Below are positions 33,618 to 47,045 of a stretch of DNA of 64,000 bases, piece by piece. The DNA is from Cerrena zonata (lineage: Eukaryota; Basidiomycota; Agaricomycetes; Polyporales; Cerrenaceae), in NCBI GenBank assembly GCA_038087015.1, contig JASBNA010000004.1:1488001-1552000 (forward strand), read 5' to 3'. Under the pieces are notes generated by a model. The model was not told where the DNA came from. It was given only the letters and a program-made list of their open reading frames with translations, and did not search any database. A program made the translations under genes and the position numbers. How positions within the stretch are numbered: position 1 is the first letter of the stretch; each line of letters opens with the position of its first letter.

Positions 33618-36600
33618 ATGCTCAACGTCGTCCTACTCATCATCTGCATATGCATCATCATAGCCGTCATATCCTACCTCTTCTATCTTAACCGTTTCGT
33701 CGGCTTCCTCCTCGGTCTCGGATGCAGGATAGCATTTTGGAACTCTGGAGAAACGAGTATATGGGTATCAATTGGTATGTCCCATTCTCCACTTGTTGCT
33801 ATCTCTCTTATAAATATAAATTCGCGAATGGGCTAGGTTCTATATCCTTCTCCGTTCTCGCAGGGAGAATATCATTCAAAGATCTCCGGTACCATTCCGC
33901 CAACCAGACTATCCTCGTAGTTAAAGGTCAGATTAGTTGGAGGTACTGGATACGTGTCCCAGTTGAGGAAGATGACCTTATACATGCCCGTGTCATTGGT
34001 GAAGGTATACAACGTGCGTACATCTGTCCCTATATTTAGTTTCTCTGACTGAATATCTCACCTGCTTGTTTATTTTTGTTCAGTCAAATCCAAGACACCA
34101 TTATCATGTCGAGTGAATATCTCACTTCAGGGTCTCGAATGGTCCCTTTACAACCGTACAGCAGCCTATGAGACTATCATAGCCTCCATGGAGGCCTCTG
34201 ATGAACACCCGGAACACGAACACGAGTCTCGCAGACCTAGTGGGGACGGAATTGCTTCTGTGCGCAAGATCTTCAGTCGGTCGTCCGCTGCACCTGATTG
34301 TAAGCTTACACTCTTACATTGAAATGACCGTCACTCGCAATATTAACCTGGGTCAATCTATAGCATCTATACTGGGACCTCCCGGTTCACTCATATCCTC
34401 GTTATACCGTAAAGCACCTTCTTTCCTCAGAAAGACTGCAGCTTGGATCCGTGCCCAGTTGCCCAACCTAGATCCAAGAGATTTACTCCCGGTCGGTTTA
34501 GAAGCTACCACTGCTGCTATAACCCTTGGCAATCCGTCTACCCCACATATGCTGGTCGCTGAGTTCTCGAAAGCGAATGGAACCTACGGCGTCGTACCTG
34601 TAAGTATCATATTCTTAATGTTACCTATAATCTCGCTGATTAAAAATATAATATACAGGCTAGGTCGAAACACGACTTCTATAGACAAGTACTCAATATA
34701 ACCTTCAAAGATGCATCCATCCGCTACCTCGAGAACGCCAACTACCAACAAAAGATGTCTGACCAAGGCCGTCAAATCCACACCACCATCCAACGCTCCC
34801 AACACCCCACCTTCCGCCACCTCGGACACCTCTCTTTCCCCATCTTCCAAAAACTCTGGAAACACCTCAAGCTCTGGAAACACTCCACCAACCCCTTCTC
34901 CAAGCCTCCCAAACCTACCTTCCCCCACCCAGCAGCTTCATGGAACAGACGCAAAGCGGCGAAATCGTCCGAGGACGCTACACCGCTCGGGGCTGATTTT
35001 GAGAAATTGGAGTATGCGAAGGAACCGAAGATTCTGGAGTGTCCGAGGTTGGAGTTGTTGTATTACGCTGATGTGGTTGGTGTAGTACCTATGGTACCTG
35101 AAGCGGCTGCTGCGCTTGACCCCCAGGATATAGGGAATGGGGATGTCCCACCGGAGTGGGGGATTGATTTGGCTTTGAATGGGGGGTCGTTGAGATATGG
35201 GCCCTGGGCGGATCGGCAGAGGGCTCATTTGCAGCAGACGTTCTTCCCTTCGATGTTTCAGGATGTGACGCCTCATGCGAGGCTTAGGCCTGGTGATATG
35301 AGGATGTGGACGCATTTCAAGTTGTTCTTGGAGTTGAGGGAAGGGGTTGTTTTGCAGGTACCGTTTCGAGAGGCTTCAAAGGTAACTATCGAACTCGAGC
35401 ACATGACACGTTCTTATTGGACTAATGACAACTACTAGAACTGGCAATGGGACGGTAAATTCAACGTACCTAACAGACCGAAACTACGTGAAGCAGCATC
35501 TATCCACGTCAAAGCCGGAGACACCTCAACGATAACCTACCTCATGCCCATGAACGCAAACTCACGGGGTTACGAACCCACTCTCGAAGTCCATCTAGAC
35601 ACAGTATCCATCACAACCAGTCTCAACGATATCCGACTCTTACAAGCAGGTTCATGTCGTGTTCGTGCCGATCTTCCTTCGCCTTTATCTTGGAGAGGAG
35701 AACGTCAATGGACTTTTGGGATCACACTACGTCAGCCTGTCATCTATTTACTCCGGGATCATGCGAATATGCTTTCCGATCTTGGAAGGGATTGGGCGTC
35801 GGGTCCACCTGGGGATTATCATCGCTTCATTCCGATGTTGTATGCGGTGGAAGTCGATTTGCAGGCTTATGAGCTCAATACTTATGTCAATGATCAGAAT
35901 ATCATTGATAAGCCTTTGATTCGTGAAGAAAATGGTATGTACTGCATTGCGTTCTTCGTTATTTAATTCATAGCAGCTAATATTTAACTCAATAATTAGC
36001 TCTGTTGACTTTACACGGTGCCCGATTAGTGAACAGTATTCGTATTCCTCTCACCAAGTTCAGACCTGTTTCTACTGCTGTGTCGTTCACGATCGATGCC
36101 CCCGACGTTGGTGTACGTCTATCTTTACCAAGATGGAATACACATAGTATCTACCCAATTCCACATCGAACGGAGATTGGACGAATTGGGAACTTCCACC
36201 TTGATGCTTCATATAGGTATTTTGCGGAAGTACACTCGGAAGATATCGACCAACTGATCCTTAATTTTACCGTGAGTGCAAGGCTTGCTTGCCTGTAGTG
36301 GAAGAATGTAATCTGACAATGGCTGTAGCTTCGAGACATCGCCTACAAAGCATGTGGATGGACGATGCGGCATTTCATGATTCTACGAGACAACTACTTT
36401 GGCACGTTTACACATTTCTCGACTCTCATCGAGTATTTGCACAAAGTGCGAGAGGGGAAACCGCCGGGAGATCCTATAGAGATGCAGTACAGAGAGGGAG
36501 CTGTGAGTAATATCGTTTCTTAGAATCATAATAATACCTGTCCCTGACATTCTGGTTGTAGTCCAACACTGTTCAGGTGCAACTAACTGTAGACGTCGAC

Positions 36601-39600
36601 TACGGAGTGATGGTCTTGCCCGCTGGTCTATCTGGATATGAAACTTTCAATGTGAACGAAGCGCACAATCTGGATGACATTGATATCGGTGCATCCTTAG
36701 TTCTCGTCTTGCCATCTCTACAGCTCCAACTCAGAGCTCACCGGTACTATATGGGTATGAATTCACCTTCACGATCTAAACATTGCACCGTTAATAAAAT
36801 AACGTAGAGATGTCACTTGGAATTGATACTATCTACGGGCATTGTCGAGAACATGTATCTGAGCGATTGCTACTTCAACCTGCTTCGCGTATCCAGGGAC
36901 GAGAGGACCTAGTCATCGATGGTTTGTTTCATTTAATGCCATTGGTCACAACATGCTCATACCCATATTTGTACTATATAGGTCTACATATCACAGCGAA
37001 TCGTCTATTCGGTCCTCAACCACACACTACGACGTATGTCTGCATCTGGGAAATTCAAATATTGAGCATAAAGGCCATCCTGTCTTCATTGAAAGCGAGG
37101 ATCCTCGGAGCTGCGATTTCTGCTTTGGGCTACTCATTCATCGATCCACTTAATGCTCCTGCATCCGAGTTCGTCGTTCCCGTAGATCCAGATGGTGAGT
37201 ACTGCCCTCATCATATCAGATAAAACATTCACATTTGCCGCTAGTCAATTTCCTCAAGGTATCTTTGGGAAGTGCGAACATCGTCTGGAATGCGGGGAGC
37301 ACTGCCGTCGAGTTGGCGATTCCAAATGGACTCAGATTTGAAAGTAACGATGCAGCAGGGAAGTCGTATGCTAAAGTGAGCAGTGTCAGAGTACCTTCAA
37401 TGACTGCAAAGGCGTTGCTCGCATCCCCAACCACCTCGAATCTTTGGTATGAAGCCGCACAGGCAACAGCAGATGCATACTTGGATATCTACTCTGCCCC
37501 TCCTGGATGGCGAGAAAGGGCCGCCGCGCAAACTGCGTTTATTGCCGAACAAGATGCGGAGACTCGTCGTGTCGCGTTCCTTTATGACCCTCAGGCTAAA
37601 AAGGATCCTGGTAGTATGTCTTCAGTATCCCTTCCACTTGTTTTGGTGCTAACGTAATCTATAGGATATGCAACGTCAGATATCGATCCATATCTTCCTC
37701 CTCTTCGTGTTCCAGGGATGGACGATGCACCAAAGTCTCGTTCCCGTCGGATGTTGGCCGGGTTCGGCCAGACTCTACATCCCCCACAGACTGATTCTGA
37801 AGATGAGCCTAATGATGGTGTAGATCCTGATGTCAAAGTGGCGTAAGTTGATGTGTTGTGACAATAACCTGCTTTCCAATGCTTACATTGTACTACAGCA
37901 ATTCCCGCCCAACGACCCAGCGAACTGAGAAAGATGTCGACGCTGAGAGCATGTCAATCGGAGACGAGTCAGACGATGCCGACCTGACAGAGCTCGACAC
38001 GGATAGCGAAGATGATATTGCCTCGATAGGTGCGATTGTTACTATTTTCCCAGTGGTTCTAAGCTGGACAGATACTGCTTTCTAGATAATGAGCAAGGTC
38101 CTTGGTCATCGTTGCGAAGCTTCACGCGTTGGACTACCCGATATTCGACTCCGTCTTTGCTCAGGCCATCATATTGGAGGGGATCGCCGTACATCAAAGA
38201 ACGAGTAAGAGACCACTCAATTTGATCATCTCACTACTAATGCTACACCAGAGTTGTCTTTTCCCCAGGCTGAAACCGTTGGTCATAAACACGGAACACA
38301 TTGACCTTCCTCCGCAGGAGCCTCTCATCCCAGAAGAAGACCGCGACACTAGTGATTCTACGTTTATACGATTTCACAACAAGTCGGGGATCTGGCTACA
38401 GATCACTCCTTTGATATCTCCAGTGGTCAAGGTATTGGTCGCAGAAAGGCACACAAATGTATGTTATTTAAGTCATTTTCTTTCTTTCAAATCATTCATA
38501 ATGAGTAGCAATTGGGTCCCGAACTCCGTTTTGATTCTATCATGATCAACTACGTCAAGTCCTTGTCAGCCGCAGCCATCCCTTCCATGTCTTCTACCGG
38601 ACTTGACGTGGATATTACGTCGCTTCAGCTTGATATGTCGCAGACCTTAGGAGGTCAAATCATCAGTAAGGAGACTGGTCTCTACGCTGCACACCACCCG
38701 CTGTCCTTTGTCTCCCTTCGAACGGATGGGCTCAAGATTCGGATAGAAACAGCAACGAACCCGAAATCTTCTGAAACACTCGCGCTTCACACTTCATTCG
38801 ATCTGCTATCACTTCGGCTAAGCAAGTTGTCTAAATCCACTGCCTTGAACGAGTCAATGCAACAAGAGCCTTGCTTCTCCCTTTCGCGTACGATAATTTC
38901 GCTGAACCGTAAAAACGTAGCGATATCCTTGGGACAAAGCTCTGTTGTGCTTGATCATTCAATACCTGATCTAGCTGCCAACGCTGCTCTCGGTATACTA
39001 CACTATGCCCAACCAACCCTTGAAGACTTGAAACGGTCGTCTGAAGCTGTACGTCACGAAGCCGAGCAATATCTTTTCACTATCATCCACCTGTCTAGAG
39101 ATCGACCGATCGCCGACTATCTTTCCGCGTTCCAACCATCGTATCTAATTCAAAGTGGTCGACCACACCATGCTCGAACCGACATTGCGTTCAAACTTCT
39201 TGTGTACTTCCGTCTTTCTTTACCCAACTTAGAGCCATCTCATCGTCAATACTTACTGAGACCCTCAGCATATGCAGCCTCGAACCACACCCCTCTCGAG
39301 ATTAAATCCATAGTAGAAACCCAGTTGCAGCAAGCAGGCATGGAATACGAAGACTCTGTTTTTCCCTTACAGACAGTGTTTCCCGATGTCTTCCGAGATG
39401 ATCAAACCAACGTACCACCTTCGGCCAAATCAGCTATTCCGCTGGATTTGGTACGGCTCAATTTCGAGGGTCTTCAACTTGTTTTGAATCATGGTCCAGC
39501 ATCCATCCGAACCGAGTTCTCGGGTAGTCACCTTGGATTTTCGGGATCCATGCGACGCGGACAATGGCTACAACCCACTGATAGCCCCGTGAAGACTACA

Positions 39601-42600
39601 TCAACTTGGTCCGCCCGCGAGAGTGGTAGTCAGGAAATGAATCATATAGCTGTAGTAGCGTCGTTCGGCAACGTCACATTCATGCTTTATCCCCAGATTC
39701 TGGAATTCGTCCAAATACTCATCCGAGTCACGAGAGAATTCACGAAGTCCCTATGCAGCAGCCAGCCAGTTGTTTTACCATCCGATGACCAATCCTCGAC
39801 CTCCAAAACCGTTCATCGACCATTATTATCGATCGACGTGGTACTGACATCCAAGACATTCCAGCTAAAAGCTGCTGCAGAAAGTCTCATCATTGACTAC
39901 AGGGCTACCGATGTAGTTTATTCATCCAATACCATCATGAATAGCTCTCAGACATCTCAGGATATGTCTACGAATCAGACCGTAGCGTTTCGTGAGCTCA
40001 AACTCCAAGCATGCTCCACGATAGATCCCTCGAAACTGCAAGAAAGTGTAGCTTTAGCCTTGATTACGCTGGACCGTGGTAACTTCAATGTCGTCTACAA
40101 AACGGAGGAGTCCTCTACCCTTGATACACTGAAGGGAGTTGCAAGGCTCGAGGGAATCCACCTCAACGTTCCCAGGAGTGCTATGCGCCTGTACCGGTTT
40201 GCGGAAGAATGGCAGGCTGACTATTTGCCTAGGTTCGATTCCACGATGCGAGCATTATTGGCAGAAATTGGTGCAAATGGGTCGACGCCTCGACCTCAGC
40301 TACCAAAGCATGAAAGCTCGTTGTCAATAGCCCTTCATCTTGAAGTCACATCCCTTCGTGTATCGTTACAGGTGATGCGAGGAACCTGGCTCTCTTGGGA
40401 GATCTGCCGCATGGTATCTTATTTCACTTCGCCGGGTAATTTGCGACCCAAAATCCAGGCCTTCGGATTACAAGTTGGATCCCAGAACTTCCGTATAGTG
40501 TCACGCCCAAAGCGAGACGCTACTGAGGATATTCGCGTAAAGTTCGACTTGCCGGCATTCATTCTGACTGGTCGCCATAATGGAACACATCTGCACTGTC
40601 TTGCCTTGATTGATTACTTCCACTTCATAGTCAAACCGTCGCACTGGGATACACTTCTATCCGTCCAACAGAAGTTCGGGAGAGATTTCAATGACTTTTT
40701 ACTTCTTGTCGAGGAAACTCGCGGGAAGAGAGAAGTCAAACCATTTTCACCCACATCTTCTCCTCTCCAGTATGATGTGTCCGTTAAGGTGGAAGGTTTC
40801 CGAGTCGGTCTGGAGGGTCTGACATCTACACTATTCTTGGAATGTGAAAATGTCACAGGAGGTATCAGTGACACGGACATGGGCACCAAACGGCAGTTCA
40901 ATCTCTTCGATATCACTCTTTCCCTTGCATCCCAGTCGACTTCGGTAAACAGCAAGACATCTCTTGACAGAGATCGTCGTTCCGCGTTTGTGTCCATCGA
41001 TTCTCAAGTGGCCATGGAAGGCAAGGGCGAACAGAAACGTTTGAACATCAATGTCGCAAAGATACATGCTGTCATGCAGCCAAGCTCGATCGGCGAGATT
41101 GGAGACTTTGTGGATCATTTACAGGTAAGGGGTTATTATATTTAGAAATGCAGATATCGACTAAATAAACCACAGGCAGAAATTGCTATACGTCAAGAGC
41201 AACGAGCCACCGAGTTGGCTGAATTCAGAGAGAAGACTCGCAGTGTTATGCGTACGTTTGAAGCAAAGATTGGTGATCCTCAGCAGGACGCTGACAGGGT
41301 CTGGTGGGACGAGTACAACATCAAGGTTGCGGTTCATAACATTGGAATCGCGTTTCCTCTCGCTGCGAATCCAGACTTGCAGCTCCCGCGATCTGGCAGT
41401 CTCGACTCAAGTGCTGTCCGCGCATTCTTGTTTTCCACAAAATCGGTTGTCTTCGATACTGAGAAGGGAGAGACTGGCAAAGTAAAAATTGAAGACTTCT
41501 CATTCCAATTCGTCTCAAGGTGAGCTGATTGGCATCATATCTTGCTGTATATTTTATATGACCTGCCCCATCATTTAGCTTCAGACAATCTGTGTCCTCT
41601 GACTTCTCGGGACACAACCATTCCACTAGGAATCGGTTGGTCTATCCTAAAATGACTGCCAAACTTAGGATGGAGCGCATGCAGGACTCCAGACGTATAC
41701 GCGTCGGTGCTGATGTCGACGGATTCATCTTGGATATCGATTCTTCTATACCGGACTACGTATTTTCCCTCATTGATGTCTACCGCGAAGGCAAGGAACG
41801 TGTATCAAGACTGACGGGGGCCATACCTCGGTCACCAGCCGAACCACAACCACCCGTTCGTGCTCAATCACTCCCTACTTCGCAACAGTATGGTGCACTT
41901 CTTACATCCAATCTTTTGGCGTCGATGGTTTTTGCTAGTGGTAAAGTGCGAATGTATAGCAAGAAGTCTAGACCCGGAACACCGCGTACTAAATCCGCTT
42001 CGTCCGTTACGGATGCTTACGAAACAAGTCGAATAGAACGCGATGCAGAGGTATTCAAACTACCAGTAGTTTCTGTGTGGTGCGAGTATCGTGCTACTCC
42101 AGCCTTGGCCAAGTCAGGAAATTCCAGCGATTCCGTTCATCCATCCATCCTCTTGTTCAAGAGTACTATCCACTCAAGTCAGAACACCCTTCGTCCTACT
42201 CTTCTACCTTTCCTAACAGAGCTAGTTGGGAGAACCGAAACCCACATACGAGGAAGCAACCTAAGGGATTCCCCGCCTACCTCCCAGACTCTCCTTGCTT
42301 CCCAGTCAGGTCCTGTGGAGAAACCAGAGCCTGTCGCTGACACTGTTTCCAGCATGCAGATCAGTCTCAGCCTCCGGATTGACCAATCCAAACTTGAGCT
42401 AACCTGTCAGCCTGACGTGAATGTCATCGCCGGTCTACATTGGGACAGTGGTGGTTTCGTAGTCAATATCTCGCCAGGCGCTCGGCGAGTAACGTTCACG
42501 GGTAGTGTGGGTGGTCTCACTGCGGGACTCAAGCACGGATTCCTCAGCGAAGATTGCGTCAAGCTTGATGCCAGGAACCTCGCTTTCACCATGAACTTCG

Positions 42601-44623
42601 CCAAGGTCGATCACAAATCTGGAAAGTCAACCAGCTCTGTTTCCGTTGTACTGGATACAGAGTTTGGAGGTGGTGTACGCTTTTCCCGACTTCAGGACGT
42701 TCTCTGCTTCAAGGCCGTATGGCTCGACAGAATTCCGCTGCTAGCAGGGCAGAATAGTGCACCGGCGAGCACCATATCCAGATTCCCAAGTGACATGCCT
42801 GTGCCTGAGACCCCTAAGGAGGAGTTAGTCACTGCTGTTCTTATTCGTCTGCGTTCTGTGAAGCTTCAGATCGATCTCGGACAATCGATAACATCAATGG
42901 AGCTGACTCTGGATAACACACTCATTCGCACGAAGGTGTCGGACGCCAGTTCTGAATTGTCACTCTCCGTTGCATCGTTTACCGTTATCGCCACAGGAAA
43001 CCTAACGGGTTCCTTCCGGGTACCAGACTTCCGCTTCGAGACCGTTCGGCGAAACGGCATGGCATCTCAGGACGACAAGGGCTGGATGTTGAATCTGACG
43101 ATAACGAGTGGCCCGTTAGACATTGAATTGGATTCAGAGTATCACAAGCTCTTAGTCTATAGGTATGTCATACCGCGAAGTAATAGAGTATCACACTTTT
43201 CTCACCGCATTTGAATTGCAGAGCGGACCCACTCAAGGTCATGATCTTCGATGATTGGTCGAAGCTTTCCCAATCACTACCGCCCGCTGAAAGGCGCGTT
43301 GGTATGATTTTCACAGTCACAGGCGGAGAGGCTCTTGTTGTGATGAACGTCGGCACGATTCCGAAGTTAGTCATGTATGCGAACAAGTTTACAGCAAACC
43401 TGGAAACTCAGCGTGAGGGCGCCAGAAGGGAATCCCAGACGGTCAGGAGAGCTTTTGCAGCGGAGCCGGATAATCCGCTCTCCGCGATGGCCACGGCAAT
43501 GCTGAATACTGCAAAAACTCGTGTCAAGGAGGCCGAAAATGCTCTCACTTGCATTGTGGAACAACGCATGAGCTTGAGGCTCAAATTCCTCCGTCTAGTT
43601 GTCTTCCCTCGAAATATGCGGGACGTTGAACTAGCGCATTTTATTGGCTCCGACATTCACGCCCGTTTGGATCGCGTTGTGGAATCTGACCTATCGCCTG
43701 CAAGCCGAAAGTTACACTTGTCGTTTTCATCAATGTCCGTATCACGGATGAGCCAACTTAATCACTCGCTCCCAACACAAGAAGCGGCGGCAGCAGCAGA
43801 CAGCAAGAAGTGGTTGGCTTCCTTGCTCAACGGTTCTTCTGAGGCAACCATTTTCGGTCTCCCTTCTATGAACATGTGGATGCAAAGCCAAGAGACGACG
43901 GTGGGAAATCTACGCTCACTTGAATATGATTTCAGCAGCACATTCAAAAACGGAACGAAAGACCCGGAGGACATTTACATCACCTTGAACATGTCGCTAT
44001 ATTCTTGGCTGACGGTTTTACGAAAGACTTTTGCCAGGGAAATGGATCAGCTGCAAGCATCTGCTGAGGCGCGCAATACAGGTGCTCCTAGCGTGTCGTC
44101 CTTGCAGCGCAAGCGAGCTACAGCCGACGCAGTTACTCAACCTAATCTCCCTGAACCTCTGGACCTTCCCAAGACTGGGTCGAGAATGACGCCAGCTCTC
44201 TCGCACTCCAAATCATACTCCCTCGCAATCCCGTCGGTTGGTACAGGCTCGGAGAATTTACTCCCACCAACAAATCCAGGCTCCCCTATCACAAGTGCGA
44301 CGACCAGCTCACATGCATCGAACTCTATTCCAGAAGAGAATTCTGCGGCAACGGTGACAGGCACGGATGAGAAGAAACGTGCTACTATCGTGTACAAACC
44401 CCGTACTCGGCATATCGAGCGCCTTACGATGCGCCAGTTGGGAGAAGCAACGCCAGACGTAATGCATCCGTTCTTCATGAAGAAGGCAGGTTTTAGCCTG
44501 GAAGATTCCCTACCTCAATATGTGCATGAGTATGCGGCCCTGCCAACCGAGGAGATAATGAAGGTTTTGCTGAGGTTGTACAGTCGACAGCTAAAGGTGG
44601 ATCAGACTCATGAAATGAAATAG
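33618..44623 (+). CDS. csf1: Csf1/BLTP1 (Tweek/KIAA1109) bridge-like lipid transfer protein
   Basis: Giant rod-shaped lipid transporter at ER contact sites. The ATG at 33618 opens a single N-terminal membrane anchor (VVLLIICICIIIAVISYLFY) and the conserved chorein-like start LNRFVGFLLGLGCRIAFW, SISFSVLAGRISFKDLRYHS, ANQTILVVKGQISWRYW. About twenty exons follow; the longest are about 38511-41125, 41579-43163 and 43221-44623. They encode repeated amphipathic beta segments and, near the end, a conserved helical C-terminus (RHIERLTMRQLGEATPDVM, HPFFMKKAGFSLEDSLPQYV, EYAALPTEEIMKVLLRLYSR). My exon sum is roughly 3,300 aa, close to yeast Csf1 (about 2,960 aa). No frame break was seen. Codon third bases switch from C to G near 34965 in the middle of an exon. 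The stop is TAG at 44621-44623. Confidence 0.92.
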
Positions 44624-44808
44624 AAGAGTCACCGTTAGATCTCACCCTTGATCCTTCTTCTTTTCATTTGCTTTTACAATAGGATATCGATGGATGGACA
44701 CGTAACTTACTAGTATCTATTATTATAATTCAATGCATATCATGGCTGTGCGTATTACGCACAAGACGTTTGGCAGGTTGGGCGGCGATGAAAAATAATA
44801 GTCCAGGT

Positions 44809-45764
44809 CTATTTCGCGGAACCATGCGTGCCCACAGCGGCATTGAAGACACTAATAAGAGCAAAACAGCCATACAACAAGCCGACTGGGTAAGCTACCA
44901 GTAGCCGCTGATGTGACATCTGCAAGACAGCAACAAAGATACCGGAGGCTGCATACGTGCACCATAATATCGAAAGTGTAGATAGAACATAGCCCACCAT
45001 GCCGCTGAATTGCGCGATTAACATAATAACCCGGACATGAGGCAGGAATTAGACGTACTCAAGAGTTACCATGACGCTGAGGGCTCCGACCCCTACCATT
45101 GGTAATAGACAGTATCCGAGTACCGAAACTACTCGATAAGCATCAATGCCTCTTTCCGACATAAGATTCAGCAAGGTATATATTGAGGCTGAACCAAGAA
45201 GGCCGACACCATAGATATAACCGAATTGCGGTTTTCCAGACTGGAATGGAAGTCAACTGGTTATCACGAGTACTCTAGTGACAGTACGTACGAAGAGCAA
45301 AAAGACTCCGAAGCAAATGATGAAGAGTAGCGGACCTGCGAGGTCCGCATCATCCATAATTCTTTCATCGACTCTTTGAAAAGGGTTTAACACGGTGAGG
45401 GATTTTGCGCGAATATGTGAGAAGTTAATCCCAAGCTCTTTGACACGTAAGAATGACGAACACATGCTTTATTTGTAAACATACCTTCCAGCAGCGGTGG
45501 CTCCCCGTCCAACCCACCAGTTCCGAACGCCGTCCACCACCCAGCGGACTGGATATTACCACCGTAAGCTGGTACTGCGCCTTGTTGCATGTTTCCCTGG
45601 GCAGCTACATTTCCTTCCAGACTAGATCGGGAACTTGTGTAGAAGGTGCTGCCTACGGGACTCGGCGCGTAGAACTGTAACGGTACACCGGGTTGAGCTG
45701 CAGGCTGCCCGTAGTATGGAGCCTGCTGTGAACCACTTCCGTAGAGGTTATTATCTTGCCACAT
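44809..45764 (-). CDS. yip1: Yip1 family Golgi/ER membrane protein
   Basis: Yip1/YIPF5 protein, which works with Rab GTPases and Yif1 in ER-Golgi vesicle transport. The ATG at 45764 starts a Gln/Tyr/Pro-rich cytosolic head ([14 protein letters not shown]). The signature [30 protein letters not shown] and [17 protein letters not shown] follows, then [40 protein letters not shown] and two further helices ending GTHGSAK. Four exons. Head-plus-five-helix topology and length (about 275 aa) are typical. Divergent from nsa2 over 209 bp. Confidence 0.93.
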
Positions 45765-45973
45765 TGAGTAGAGGTATCTGTATGCTATATAAAAGAGTCA
45801 AAGGAGGAAAATAAAGAGATGAACACGACAACCAGTGAGATTCGGTTGAAGGTATGTTGTGAGTTGCAGTGGCGCCTACCCACTATACGTGGACACTGTA
45901 AGCTGGCTAGGCGCGCAGCTACTCCATTATTATTTTGGGCGCTCACTGGTTCGATCACCTACCTTCCCCCACC
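45765..45973. promoter_or_regulatory. Bidirectional promoter, yip1 / nsa2
   Basis: A 209-bp region between divergent start codons. There is a GGTTCGATCACC string near 45952 that resembles a tRNA B box, but no A box or cloverleaf accompanies it. No other element recognised. Confidence 0.5.
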
Positions 45974-47045
45974 ATGGTTAGTTCCGCTATATTTTCTTTT
46001 CAAGCAAGAAGCTGACGGACAATTCATTGTTTTACAGCCTCAGGTACGTTATGTTCTCTGATGCACGTTATTCTGATCTCATCCCCCATCTAGAACGAGT
46101 ATATCGAAGAGCATATCAAGCGACATGGTCGGCGGTTAGATTACTTCGAGCGAAAGTGCGTCCCTCGCAATTCTACTGCTTAGAGAAAGCTTATCTAATA
46201 TATTCCAACAGGCGCAAGCGTGAGGCTCGTGCTGTTCACAAGTCGTCTGCCACTGCCCAAAAACTGTTCGGTCTGAAAGCCAAGCTGCTACATGCTAAGC
46301 GACATGCGGAGAAGGTTCAACTCAAGAAAACCCTCAAGGCTCATGACGAACGGAATGTCAAGCAGAAAGACTCTGGCTCCGTTCCCGATGGTGCTCTTCC
46401 CACGTACCTTCTTGATCGTGAAGGACAGAGGGATGCCAAGGCGTTGTCGACTGCTATCAAGGAGAAGCGGAAAGACAAAGCGGCCAAGTATGCTGTGCCC
46501 TTGCCTAAAGTTAGGGGAATTGCCGAGGACGAGATGTTCAAGGTCATGCGTACTGGTAAAAGCAAGCAGAAAGCTTGGAAGCGGATGGTGACAAAAGCGA
46601 CGTTCGTCGGCGAGGGATTCACAAGAAAACCTGTCAAGATGGAGAGATTCATCAGACCGATGGCGCTACGATACAAGAAAGCTAACGTCACCCATCGTTC
46701 GTCCCATTACTGCATCTTCTCTTCTAAAACCGTACTGATATTCCGATTAACCCCTATGCAGCTGACCTGAAGGCCACCTTTCAACTCCAAATCCTCGGCG
46801 TCAAAAAGAACCCCCAATCACCAATGTATACTCAATTGGGTGTCCTGACCAAGGGAACAATTATCGAAGTCAACGTGTCTGAGCTTGGGATGGTAACATC
46901 TGGTGGAAAAGTCGTATTCGGTAAGTATGCCCAAGTTACCAACAACCCCGAAAATGATGGCTGCATCAATGCCGTTCTGCGTAAGTTTCTGATCTGGATC
47001 AACATGTCCTCGTGGTTGGCTGATCTCTCCTTTCTAGTTGTCTGA
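45974..47045 (+). CDS. nsa2: Nsa2 (TINP1) ribosome biogenesis factor
   Basis: Nucleolar factor for pre-60S maturation (27S pre-rRNA processing), of the eS8-related Nsa2 family. The first coding exon holds only the ATG (45974-45976). After intron 45977-46037 comes a 6-nt exon CCTCAG (46038-46043, Pro-Gln), then intron 46044-46093 and [20 protein letters not shown]. This rebuilds the invariant family start [15 protein letters not shown] exactly, which is why I accept such small exons. Exons 46094-46155, 46212-46696 and 46762-46980 continue with [29 protein letters not shown] core, [20 protein letters not shown] and [20 protein letters not shown]; exon 47038-47045 adds the end of LV and the stop. 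Total about 260 aa, the family length. Confidence 0.95.

Noticed and set aside
45945..45965. tRNA B-box-like string GGTTCGATCACC
   Set aside because: No matching A box, acceptor stem or anticodon arm can be formed around it.
46921..46935. Donor-like GTAAGTATG inside nsa2
   Set aside because: The unspliced reading [14 protein letters not shown] is the invariant Nsa2 C-terminal sequence, so it is coding.
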